A stretch of 51,576 nucleotides of DNA, from positions 1 to 51,576 of the forward strand of contig CAZOKZ010000029.1 in the NCBI GenBank assembly GCA_964580585.1, in the 5' to 3' direction. The DNA comes from CAZOKZ01 sp964580585. Lineage in GTDB: Bacteria > Sumerlaeota > Sumerlaeia > SLMS01 > JAHLLQ01. Both the position numbers and the translations under genes were made by a program. The notes below the pieces were generated by a model. That model was not told where the DNA came from and made no database searches. It saw only the letters and a list, made by a program, of their open reading frames with translations. Shown here one piece after another: positions 26,885 to 34,043 of this stretch. Every line of letters begins with the position of its first letter. Within the stretch, counting starts at the first letter, position 1.

Positions 26885-26893
26885 TATCGATCA

Positions 26894-27514
26894 TTGAATC
26901 CAAAAGTTGATGATTATCTGATTGAAGGCTGTGGCCGTTGCCCCCTGGGAGGGACACCCGATTGCAAAGTTCACAACTGGCAGGAAGAATTGAACTTGCT
27001 GAGATCGATTGTACTCGATTGCGGGCTGACGGAAGAAGTTAAATGGGGTGTTCCCTGCTACACGTGTCAGAAAAAGAATATCGTTTTGGTGAGCGCATTC
27101 AAGGAATACTGCGCACTGAGTTTCTTCAAAGGTGTTTTATTAAAAGACACGAGTCGTATTTTGCAAAAACCAGGAGAGAATTCACAATCAGCCCGCTTGA
27201 TTCGCTTCCAGAATGTTCAGAAAATCATCGAGATGGAATCAATTTTGAAAACCTATATCGCAGAAGCTGTTGAAGTGGAAAAAGCCGGTTTAAAAGCAAG
27301 CTTCAAAATAAATCCGGAACCCATTCCGGAAGAGCTGCAAAATAAACTGGATGAAATCCCCGCATTGAAAAAAGCCTTCGAAGCGCTGACCCCGGGACGA
27401 CAACGCGGTTACATTCTTTATTTTTCCGCGCCCAAACAATCCAAGACTCGGGTTTCGAGAATTGAAAAATGCATGTCGCGAATTCTGGAAGGAAAAGGAA
27501 TGCACGACAAATAA
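26894..27514 (+). CDS. YdeI/OmdA-type protein with N-terminal DUF1801 domain
   Basis: A 206-residue two-domain protein: an N-terminal DUF1801 unit (about 1-120, with LDCGLTEEVKWGVPCY and FKEYCALSFFKG) and a C-terminal YdeI/OmdA unit (about 135-200, with ALKKAFEALTPGRQRGYILYF and a following SKTRVSRIEKCM helix). Relatives are annotated as bacteriocin-protection or OmpD-associated, but the mechanism is unclear. An unusual insertion near the N-terminus holds CGRCPLGGTPDC, with three Cys that could bind a metal. TTG 26894 is chosen over TTG 26879 on its Shine-Dalgarno spacing. AT-rich like the DUF1801 gene before it. A strong terminator follows. Confidence 0.82.
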   Translation: MNPKVDDYLIEGCGRCPLGGTPDCKVHNWQEELNLLRSIVLDCGLTEEVKWGVPCYTCQKKNIVLVSAFKEYCALSFFKGVLLKDTSRILQKPGENSQSARLIRFQNVQKIIEMESILKTYIAEAVEVEKAGLKASFKINPEPIPEELQNKLDEIPALKKAFEALTPGRQRGYILYFSAPKQSKTRVSRIEKCMSRILEGKGMHDK

Positions 27515-27533
27515 CAATGCCAGTCTCTGAATT

Positions 27534-27587
27534 AAACAAACTGGCCGGGGGACGGAGTCGATCCGTTTCCCGGTCGGTTTGTTTTTT
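27534..27587. terminator. Strong bidirectional terminator between convergent genes
   Basis: A 16-bp stem (27534-27549 with 27569-27584) paired throughout if two G-U pairs are allowed, then a run of six T on the plus strand. On the minus strand the arm is followed by TTTGTTTAATT, so it also serves the cyclophilin gene. The loop side contains a GGGACGGAG copy (27549-27557), and another copy lies just beyond (27594-27602). Confidence 0.9.
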
Positions 27588-27608
27588 ACGCGAGGGACGG
27601 AGTCCAGA

Positions 27609-28079
27609 TTATTCCGGCGCCACCGTCACCTTGGTCATTTTAATGTCGGGGGACGGACGATCGCCCGGGCCTTTCGGGCATGTTTCAATCGCTTTCACCA
27701 CATCCATGCCTTCGATCACTTCACCAAACACCGCGTGCTTGCCGTCGAGCCACGGCGTTGGAACCGTCGTGATGAAAAACTGGCTGCCGTTGGTGTTCGG
27801 GCCGGCGTTTGCCATCGAAAGAATCCCCGGACGATCGTGCTTAAGCGAGCGATCGAACTCGTCGTTGAATTTGTACCCCGGACCGCCGCGGCCCGTGCCT
27901 TCGGGGCAACCGCCCTGAAGCATGAAGTCTTTGATCACGCGATGGAAAATCAATCCATCGTAGAAGCCTTTGCCGATCAAGTCCTTGAAATTTTTCGTCG
28001 TCTTCGGGACTTTATCGTCAAACAAGCGAATTTTGATCGTGCCCTTCGACGTTTCCATCGTCACGATTGAGTTACCCAT
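27609..28079 (-). CDS. Cyclophilin-type peptidyl-prolyl isomerase
   Basis: A 156-residue single-domain cyclophilin catalysing cis-trans isomerisation of peptidyl-proline. It carries the family core: FHRVIKDFMLQGG, GPGYKFNDEF, LSMANAGPNTNGSQFFITT and the late FGEVIEGMDVV. Catalytic Arg (in FHRV) and the Gln/Phe pair (SQFFITT) are present. There is no signal peptide, so it is cytoplasmic. ATG 28079 has GGGAGC upstream at good spacing. Convergent with the YdeI-type gene across a strong terminator. Confidence 0.95.
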   Translation of the reverse strand: MGNSIVTMETSKGTIKIRLFDDKVPKTTKNFKDLIGKGFYDGLIFHRVIKDFMLQGGCPEGTGRGGPGYKFNDEFDRSLKHDRPGILSMANAGPNTNGSQFFITTVPTPWLDGKHAVFGEVIEGMDVVKAIETCPKGPGDRPSPDIKMTKVTVAPE

Positions 28080-28157
28080 GATGTGCTCCCGCTGGTTGAA
28101 TTTGCATCGTTATTAAGCAAAGGACGTACCCCGCCGCCGGGAGGCTGTCAAGGCGCG

Positions 28158-28206
28158 AAAGGATGAAGGATGAGGGAGGAAGGATGAAATTAAGGCGTAA
28201 GGATGA
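28158..28206. repeat. Short GGATGA direct repeats
   Basis: Four copies of GGATGA lie within about 46 bases (28161, 28168, 28182, 28201), in a purine-rich tract between cyclophilin and asnS. Two TCATCC copies (28269, 28283) lie in inverse orientation nearby. No open frame is credible in the 221-base gap. Confidence 0.6.
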
Positions 28207-28261
28207 GGACATCCAAGTACAATAGCATATTAAGGAAGAAAAGATTTATTTCCCCAAGTTG

Positions 28262-28309
28262 TTAAAACTCATCCCTTATACTTCATCCTTTCTCCTTCCC
28301 TTAAAACTC
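28262..28309. repeat. Nine-base direct repeat flanking a 30-base pyrimidine-rich tract
   Basis: TTAAAACTC occurs at 28262-28270 and again at 28301-28309, where it includes the asnS stop codon. The intervening 30 bases are pyrimidine-rich and include the TCATCC words. The arrangement resembles a small insertion with target duplication, but chance is not excluded. Confidence 0.45.
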
Positions 28310-29710
28310 GCACGTCTTCGGCGCGCGGGGAAACGGGATGACATCGCGGATGTTTTTCATGCCGGTGACGAATTGGATGGCGCGCTCGAACCCAAGCCCA
28401 AACCCCGCGTGAGGGACGGAGCCGTAACGCCGAAGGTCAAGATACCACCAGTAATCTTTCGGATCGAGCCCGCACCCGCGCATGCGCGTTTCAAGCACCT
28501 CGCGGCGTTCCTCGCGTTGGCTGCCGCCGATGATTTCGCCGATCTTCGGCACCAGCACATCCATCGCGGCGACCGTTTTTTCATCGTCGTTCATCCGCAT
28601 GTAGAACGCCTTAATGTCTTTCGGGTAATTATACAAAATCACCGGTCGCCCGACGTGTTTTTCCGTCAGATAGCGCTCGTGTTCGCTCTGCAAATCGCAT
28701 CCCCACGACACCGGATATTCGAACGACTCGCCACTGCGTTCCAGAATCGCAATCGCCTCGGTGTATGTCAGGCGTTCGAACTCGCTGTCGATAATCCCGC
28801 GCATGGTTTCGATCGTTCCGGGTTCAACCCACTTGTCGAAAAACGCCATGTCCTCGGCGCAATCGTCGAGCGGCGCGCGCAGCAGGTGTTTGATATACGC
28901 TTCGGCCAAATCCATGTCGCCTTCGAGATCGCAAAACGCCATCTCGGGTTCAATCATCCAGAACTCGGCGAGGTGCCGCGACGTGTTGGAATTTTCGGCG
29001 CGGAACGTTGGGCCGAATGTGTAGATGTTCGTCAGCGCGCAGGCGTAGGTTTCGCCTTCGAGTTGCCCGCTGACCGTCAGGCTGGCGCGGCGACCGAAGA
29101 AGTCCTGCGCGTAGTCGATGTCTCCGTCCCCCGTGCGCGGCGGGTTCGCCAGATCGAACGTCGTGACGCCGAACATTTCACCCGCGCCTTCGCAATCGCT
29201 CGCCGTGATAATCGGCGTGTGCAGGTAAAGAAACCCGCGCGATTGGAAAAAATCATGTGTCGCCCGCGCGAGGCAATTGCGCACGCGCGCCACGGCGCCA
29301 AACGTATTCGAGCGGGGACGCAGGTGCGCGATCTCGCGCAGGAATTCCATCGAGTGGCGCTTTTTCTGCATCGGATACGAATCGGCATCCTCGACCCAGC
29401 CGAGAACCTCGATCGTGCGCGCAAGCACTTCGACCGGTTGGCCTGCGCCGGGCGATTCGCGCAACTCGCCTTCGATGCGCACACTGCATCCAGTGACGAG
29501 ATGTTTGACTTCGCTTTCGTAATTCGCCACCGAGGCGTCAGCGACCACCTGCAACCCGCCGAGACTCGACCCGTCGTTAATTTCCAGAAACGAAAACCCC
29601 GCCTTGGAATCGCGCCGCGTGCGCACCCAACCGTGCACCGTAACAGAAGCGCCAAAGTCGCGTCGTTCGAGGATTTGTTTGATGCGATCGCCTGGGCCAA
29701 GAACGTTCAT
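28301..29710 (-). CDS. asnS: Asparaginyl-tRNA synthetase
   Basis: A 469-residue class IIb synthetase that charges tRNA-Asn directly. The N-terminal OB-fold anticodon-binding domain (about 1-120, VTVHGWVRTRRDSK) precedes the catalytic domain with motif 2 (FRAENSNTSRHLAEFWM, where AsnRS has its characteristic sequence) and motif 3 (GFGLGFERAIQFVTG). Its length is normal. ATG 29710 has AGGAG upstream, and the leader contains a GGATGC/GCATCC hairpin. Presence of AsnS means the cell does not depend only on the tRNA-dependent transamidation route for Asn-tRNA. Distinguished from AspRS by motif 2 and the lack of the bacterial AspRS insertion. Confidence 0.95.
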   Translation of the reverse strand: MNVLGPGDRIKQILERRDFGASVTVHGWVRTRRDSKAGFSFLEINDGSSLGGLQVVADASVANYESEVKHLVTGCSVRIEGELRESPGAGQPVEVLARTIEVLGWVEDADSYPMQKKRHSMEFLREIAHLRPRSNTFGAVARVRNCLARATHDFFQSRGFLYLHTPIITASDCEGAGEMFGVTTFDLANPPRTGDGDIDYAQDFFGRRASLTVSGQLEGETYACALTNIYTFGPTFRAENSNTSRHLAEFWMIEPEMAFCDLEGDMDLAEAYIKHLLRAPLDDCAEDMAFFDKWVEPGTIETMRGIIDSEFERLTYTEAIAILERSGESFEYPVSWGCDLQSEHERYLTEKHVGRPVILYNYPKDIKAFYMRMNDDEKTVAAMDVLVPKIGEIIGGSQREERREVLETRMRGCGLDPKDYWWYLDLRRYGSVPHAGFGLGFERAIQFVTGMKNIRDVIPFPRAPKTCEF

Positions 29711-29735
29711 GAATCGGAGGACTCCTGGGGGAAAT

Positions 29736-29751
29736 CGGATGCGTGCATCCG
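29736..29751 (-). other. Palindromic hairpin in the asnS leader
   Basis: CGGATGC (29736-29742) and GCATCCG (29745-29751) with a two-base centre, 26 bases before the asnS start. The rest of the 161-base gap up to the next gene shows only GC-rich repeats of CCCGCxCGGG and no gene. Confidence 0.4.
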
Positions 29752-29871
29752 CCCGGCAGTCACGCCCATTCCGCCCCGCGCGGGCAAGGAATTAAAGAAA
29801 CCCGCACGGGAAACACGTGTCTATTTCCCCCGGACGATCGCCAGTTGTTTTCGCAACGCCGATTCCCAATG

Positions 29872-32109
29872 TCAGGGGATCAAGGGATTGGGCATCGCAC
29901 CGGGAGTATTGAAATCCTGCTCCTCATCCTCTTCAGCCTCGACCACGGCACTGCTTTCTGGGACGTGGGAAAGATAATACTGGGCCTGACGTTGATGGAT
30001 ATCTACCGTGGCCTGGGCGATCTCGATGTCCTCGGCCAACGATCTTCGTCTTGTTTTCACTTCTTCCGGCGACAACGCGTTATTGGCCTCCAACTGTTCC
30101 AAGTCGGCGAGTTGAACGGTCAGCTTGGCCAGGTGAGCTTGCGACACGCGTATGGTATTCGTATGATTTGTTAAATTTTTCCGCAGGGTTTGATACAAAC
30201 CGTCGCGCACATGCGTCAGCTTCTGGAGCCTGTCTTCGTATTGATTCCGAAGCGATTTGTATGAAGTAGATGAAATCTTTTCGCGAGTGCTCTCCAAGCC
30301 AGCAATCTGTCGCATCAGATCGTCAAATTCGAGTTGAACATTTTCGTATTGGAGCACAATTTCCGGCTTCCCATCCATGAACTTGTTCATACGCTTCAAT
30401 GCACCCGATGCTTTTTGGCCAAATCGCGTGCTTCGAATCTTCAGGGAAGTTGTCCGAATAACACCTTTGAGCTGATGCAGCGTCGGTTGACTCGGCAACG
30501 TTTTGGGCATCGATTGCACAGGTTGGACAGACCCAGGAATATAGGATTTCTGCTCCTCGATAGGAGCCGATTGTTGCATTTTTTCGGGAAGAGGCGTCAG
30601 CACCGGGCTCTCGCCCGCCGTCGTCTCCGATAGTTCGGAAGCTTCCTCCGCAAGTTCCGATACTGCCAATGACGCCGGTGGAGCATTTTCTTCCGCAACG
30701 ACCGTGTTATCGACTTCCTCCGAAACTCCCTGCGAAACGAATAAGGAACGCTTGCGGAAAAGTACGATGACAACCAGGACACCTAACAAAGCACAGATCC
30801 CTTTCGTTATGAGTCCCAAATAAAATGGAAGCTCAAAACCCGCCTTGTCCCAAATTTTGAGCGAGACCGTCGATGCCACCAGACTGAAGGACACCAACAG
30901 AAAAAATATAAGGAAATTGGGAATCAGCCAACCGAGAAACTGTGCGTGTACGCTGGAAATCCGCGACCAGCGATAACGCGATTTACTGCCGAGAAAAACG
31001 GCTTCGCAAAAAATCAACCCCAGAGTCATTGCGGCCATCAGCGCAATTTTCCGAAGAGAATTTTCCTCGATGTAAGAGATGGTACCAAATGAAAGAAAAA
31101 ACAGAATAATTGCCGCTGTTGAAAGCGACACGATAGGGAAAAATATCTCCAACATGAACGTCCAGCTAACGTGAGCGAGATCTTTCAGCAGATGACGAAA
31201 TGTCTCAAACACATAACAAAGCATTTGCTCGATGCTATAGGCAATCCGGCGCACAACCTGAACAATCAACAAGAGCGACTTGTTGAATCCGGATTCCCTG
31301 GCCCATTGCTGGCGATCGAGCACCGGGAATTTCTTGCGCGAGGTCACAAATCCCCGAACGGCAGCGAATACGAAAATCTCCACCAGGAAAATCCGAATCA
31401 AAACCAGGGAAACGATCGAAAGAATACGGTTATACTTGGGGAAGACATTGGTGGCAAACTCGGAAAGGGCATGACCCTGTGTTGGCAGGACTTGATGCTC
31501 GTACAAAACAAGCATCCCACCCATCAGCATCAGCGCGCCGAAACTCAGCATAAACATACTGAGCACGGCGATGCGATAAGCGTTCACCCAACCATAAGTC
31601 CGAGCCCAACGGAAATATTGCGGCAAAAACGCCAGAGTAAAAATGGATAACACGGCGGGATAAAAGAGCCCTGGACTGGTTTGCGCAATCGACGGCAAAT
31701 CGTCCAACAAGACGATATAGAAATATAATCCTTCTGTACAGAGAACCTCGAAAAAAACTCCGAACGCCGTGAAAATACATGCCATCCACATAAATAGCTT
31801 CAGGCTATATCGACGACTTTCCGCGACAAAAGCCAAGGTGAACTGCATAAAAAGCAAAACGTAAAGAACGTAGATCGTCCAAGGCCAGGTGAGCACTTCC
31901 TTGAGGTAGAAAAACCCGAGGAACGCGGCAATCGCCAGCGTGATCATCGTGGTCGCCTGGATTTGCCCTAACTTGAAACGAGGCGCACCGCATTTCTCAC
32001 AAAATACAAAGGGAAGCTCATTGACTTCCTGGCAATGCGAGCATGGCTGCTCCTTTGGAAGGCGCGGAGTAGGAACCAATTCGCGCGTAAAGAAGGCCTT
32101 TAAATTCAT
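29872..32109 (-). CDS. Zinc-ribbon, multi-span membrane protein with C-terminal coiled coil
   Basis: A 745-residue protein of unknown family. A zinc-ribbon-like motif (C23, C26, C37, C40, spacing CxxC-10-CxxC) comes first, then roughly ten hydrophobic segments (about residues 50-470), a Pro/Glu-rich linker (about 480-570) and a charged coiled coil (about 580-740), ending in an acidic tail. The cytoplasmic ribbon and coiled coil suggest an interaction platform on an integral membrane scaffold. The frame extends to 32184, but ATG 32109 follows GGGGGAAAC and starts the ribbon region directly. Codon use in the membrane part is AT-richer than in neighbours. No homologue is recognised. Confidence 0.75.
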   Translation of the reverse strand: MNLKAFFTRELVPTPRLPKEQPCSHCQEVNELPFVFCEKCGAPRFKLGQIQATTMITLAIAAFLGFFYLKEVLTWPWTIYVLYVLLFMQFTLAFVAESRRYSLKLFMWMACIFTAFGVFFEVLCTEGLYFYIVLLDDLPSIAQTSPGLFYPAVLSIFTLAFLPQYFRWARTYGWVNAYRIAVLSMFMLSFGALMLMGGMLVLYEHQVLPTQGHALSEFATNVFPKYNRILSIVSLVLIRIFLVEIFVFAAVRGFVTSRKKFPVLDRQQWARESGFNKSLLLIVQVVRRIAYSIEQMLCYVFETFRHLLKDLAHVSWTFMLEIFFPIVSLSTAAIILFFLSFGTISYIEENSLRKIALMAAMTLGLIFCEAVFLGSKSRYRWSRISSVHAQFLGWLIPNFLIFFLLVSFSLVASTVSLKIWDKAGFELPFYLGLITKGICALLGVLVVIVLFRKRSLFVSQGVSEEVDNTVVAEENAPPASLAVSELAEEASELSETTAGESPVLTPLPEKMQQSAPIEEQKSYIPGSVQPVQSMPKTLPSQPTLHQLKGVIRTTSLKIRSTRFGQKASGALKRMNKFMDGKPEIVLQYENVQLEFDDLMRQIAGLESTREKISSTSYKSLRNQYEDRLQKLTHVRDGLYQTLRKNLTNHTNTIRVSQAHLAKLTVQLADLEQLEANNALSPEEVKTRRRSLAEDIEIAQATVDIHQRQAQYYLSHVPESSAVVEAEEDEEQDFNTPGAMPNPLIP

Positions 32110-32515
32110 TGTTTCCCCCTTTGGGCTAAGGGGAACGGCTCGTCTATCGGAAATCTCCCGATAGCGACGGGTGGAAAATCCCACGACACCTGTTCGAAGC
32201 CCCCCCTCGGGCTGAAAAATACTGCCTCCAACTCAGGACGACGAACGGTCTAACTCTGTGACACTTGATCGTCCCTCAATCGTCACACCTCAGACGCCGC
32301 CCGTTGAGGTTAGTTGAAAGTTTGGGAACAATGAAACAGATTCGTCAACTTGTGTCAAAAAAATCTCCCCATTTCGATCCGAATTATCCGGTGGCGAATT
32401 CCTTCGCTGACCGACTTAATCTGCCCCTTTCCGCTTGCCTTGGGGGCCCGTGGGCGGCAACGTGCCGGGCTTGTAAGCCATCACGATGGCTAAATCCGCA
32501 GAGGAGACAGCCCCC
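32110..32515. other. Divergent intergenic region, no gene seen
   Basis: The 406 bases between the zinc-ribbon gene and tpx hold the promoters for both. Open frames here lack sensible starts and composition. I see no riboswitch-like or tRNA-like structure and no box pair that I would trust. Confidence 0.4.
32501..32506 (+). promoter_or_regulatory. Shine-Dalgarno site deciding the tpx start
   Basis: GAGGAG nine bases before ATG 32516, giving the family N-terminus MSRTVTLKG. The longer frame from 32486 has none. Confidence 0.85.
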
Positions 32516-33016
32516 ATGTCCCGTACGGTTACACTGAAGGGTTCCCCAATCGATCTCAACGGCCCCGAACTGAAAGTGGGCGATTCGGCCCCTGAATTCA
32601 CGGTCAGCAAAAACTTGAAAGAAGACGCCACGCTCGGCGAATTCGCAGGCAAGACGGTGATTTTGTCCGTCGTGCCGTCGCTCGATACGCCCGTGTGCGA
32701 TCTGCAGGCCAAACGTTTCAATGAAGAAGCCGCCAAGCTTGGCGATGGGGTGGCCGTGGCGATCATTTCGCGCGATCTGCCCCCGGCAATGGCCCGCTGG
32801 TGCGGCGCCGCCGAAGCCAAAAACCTCGCGTTGCTGTCGGACTATAAGCACCGCGATTTCGGCGCCAAGTATGGCGTCGAAATTCCCGCGCTCGGTATTT
32901 TGTGTCGCGCGGTTTTCGTGGTCGGAGCCGACGGTGCGCTCAAACATGTGGAATATGTCGGCGAAGTGGCCGAACACCCGAACTACGATGCCGCACTTGC
33001 TGCTGCAAAGAACTGA
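32516..33016 (+). CDS. tpx: Thiol peroxidase (Tpx, atypical 2-Cys peroxiredoxin)
   Basis: A 166-residue periplasm- or cytoplasm-located peroxiredoxin that reduces peroxides with thioredoxin. Peroxidatic C61 lies in SLDTPVCD and resolving C96 in ARWCGA, matching C61 and C95 of the Escherichia enzyme. A third Cys (C130) is not part of the standard mechanism. No export signal is visible, so a cytoplasmic location is more likely. An SDR gene starts 39 bases later on the same strand, suggesting cotranscription, though a shared function is not obvious. Confidence 0.95.
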   Translation: MSRTVTLKGSPIDLNGPELKVGDSAPEFTVSKNLKEDATLGEFAGKTVILSVVPSLDTPVCDLQAKRFNEEAAKLGDGVAVAIISRDLPPAMARWCGAAEAKNLALLSDYKHRDFGAKYGVEIPALGILCRAVFVVGADGALKHVEYVGEVAEHPNYDAALAAAKN

Positions 33017-33055
33017 GCAAGACCCCCATTATTCGCACGAAGGATTACACACACG

Positions 33056-33832
33056 ATGGAAAGTCAGACGTTGACGGAAAACTCGCCGGTGGCGCCCCCG
33101 AATAACCGCTTGGCGGGCAAAGTGGTGCTCGTGACCGGCGCAACACGCGGAATTGGCCGCGCCGTGGCCCATGCGTGCGCCGCCGAAGGCGCCGAGGTCG
33201 CCATTTGCGGTCGCACGAAGGATGATCTTGTGGCCGTCAGCGAGGAAATCAAGAGCCTCGGCGCCTCCTGCTGTGCCGTTAAGATCGATTTGTCCGATTA
33301 CGAATCGGCTATCAAATTGGTCGATGCCGTGCACCGCGCGTTTGGTCGAATTGACGTGCTGATTAACAACGCGGGCGTTCTGGGTCCGCGTGAAACGCTG
33401 ATGGAATACTCGGCGGAAGACTGGAAGAAGGTTATCGATACGGACCTGAATTCGGTTTTCTGGGTCACCAAGGAAGCCCTTGGCAAAATGGTACCGCAAA
33501 AGTCCGGCTCGGTCATCAACGTCTCTTCGGGCGTTGGACGCGAAGGCCGCGCGAAATGGGGTGCTTATGCCGTAGCCAAGTTCGGCGTCGAAGGCATGAC
33601 CCAGGTGCTGGCCGACGAGCTGAAGGAGCATGGCGTGCGCGTTAACAGCGTAAACCCCGGCGGTGTGCGCACTGCAATGCGCGCCGAAGCCATGCCGGGC
33701 GAAAACCCAGCTTCACTTCCGGCTCCTGCCGATATCACGAATATTTTCGTGTACCTGGCCAGCGAGGCCAGCAAAGGCATCTCGGGCGAACAATTCGACG
33801 CGCGCGATTGGGTGGGCCGGTCGGATTTCTGA
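33056..33832 (+). CDS. SDR-family oxidoreductase (FabG-like)
   Basis: A 258-residue classical short-chain dehydrogenase. Cofactor motif TGATRGIG is at 27-34, NNAG follows, and the active-site YxxxK is Y171-K175 (AYAVAKFG) with Ser in VSSGVG before it. CGRTKDDL after the second beta strand suggests NADP(H). The closest look is 3-oxoacyl-ACP reductase, but other SDRs share these motifs, and no other fatty-acid gene is adjacent. ATG 33056 has AAGGA upstream. About 20 residues precede the Rossmann fold, slightly more than usual. Confidence 0.88.
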   Translation: MESQTLTENSPVAPPNNRLAGKVVLVTGATRGIGRAVAHACAAEGAEVAICGRTKDDLVAVSEEIKSLGASCCAVKIDLSDYESAIKLVDAVHRAFGRIDVLINNAGVLGPRETLMEYSAEDWKKVIDTDLNSVFWVTKEALGKMVPQKSGSVINVSSGVGREGRAKWGAYAVAKFGVEGMTQVLADELKEHGVRVNSVNPGGVRTAMRAEAMPGENPASLPAPADITNIFVYLASEASKGISGEQFDARDWVGRSDF

Positions 33833-33865
33833 GCCCGGTCGTTGTGCTTCACCATGCAAATACCC

Positions 33866-33895
33866 CGTTCCCAGCCGTTTGCGCGGCTGGGAACG
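33866..33895 (+). terminator. Hairpin terminator after the SDR gene
   Basis: A perfect 12-bp stem (CGTTCCCAGCCG at 33866-33877, complement at 33884-33895) with a six-base loop, starting 34 bases after the stop. Only three T follow, so termination strength is uncertain. Confidence 0.65.
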
Positions 33896-34043
33896 TTTGC
33901 ATTACTCACATTCTATCAAGCACCCCGTGTGAGTTTATAGAAAACCGTTCCATTTTTGAATGGTTCAGCTTGCCGTGAGAGGGGTTTCATGTCCATAGTA
34001 GGGCTCGACTCATAAGGGGTGAGTCGGGGGAAATATTGAGACC

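Larger units (their letters stand above)
27549..29130. repeat. Second cluster of the 9-mer GGGACGGAG
   Basis: Exact copies at 27549-27557, 27594-27602 and 28413-28421 (plus orientation) and 29122-29130 (minus orientation), plus the one-base variant GGGACGGAC at 27650-27658. The first two are outside genes; the others lie in the cyclophilin and asnS genes. A further exact copy in minus orientation is at 50638-50646 and a variant at 23700-23708. Confidence 0.75.
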
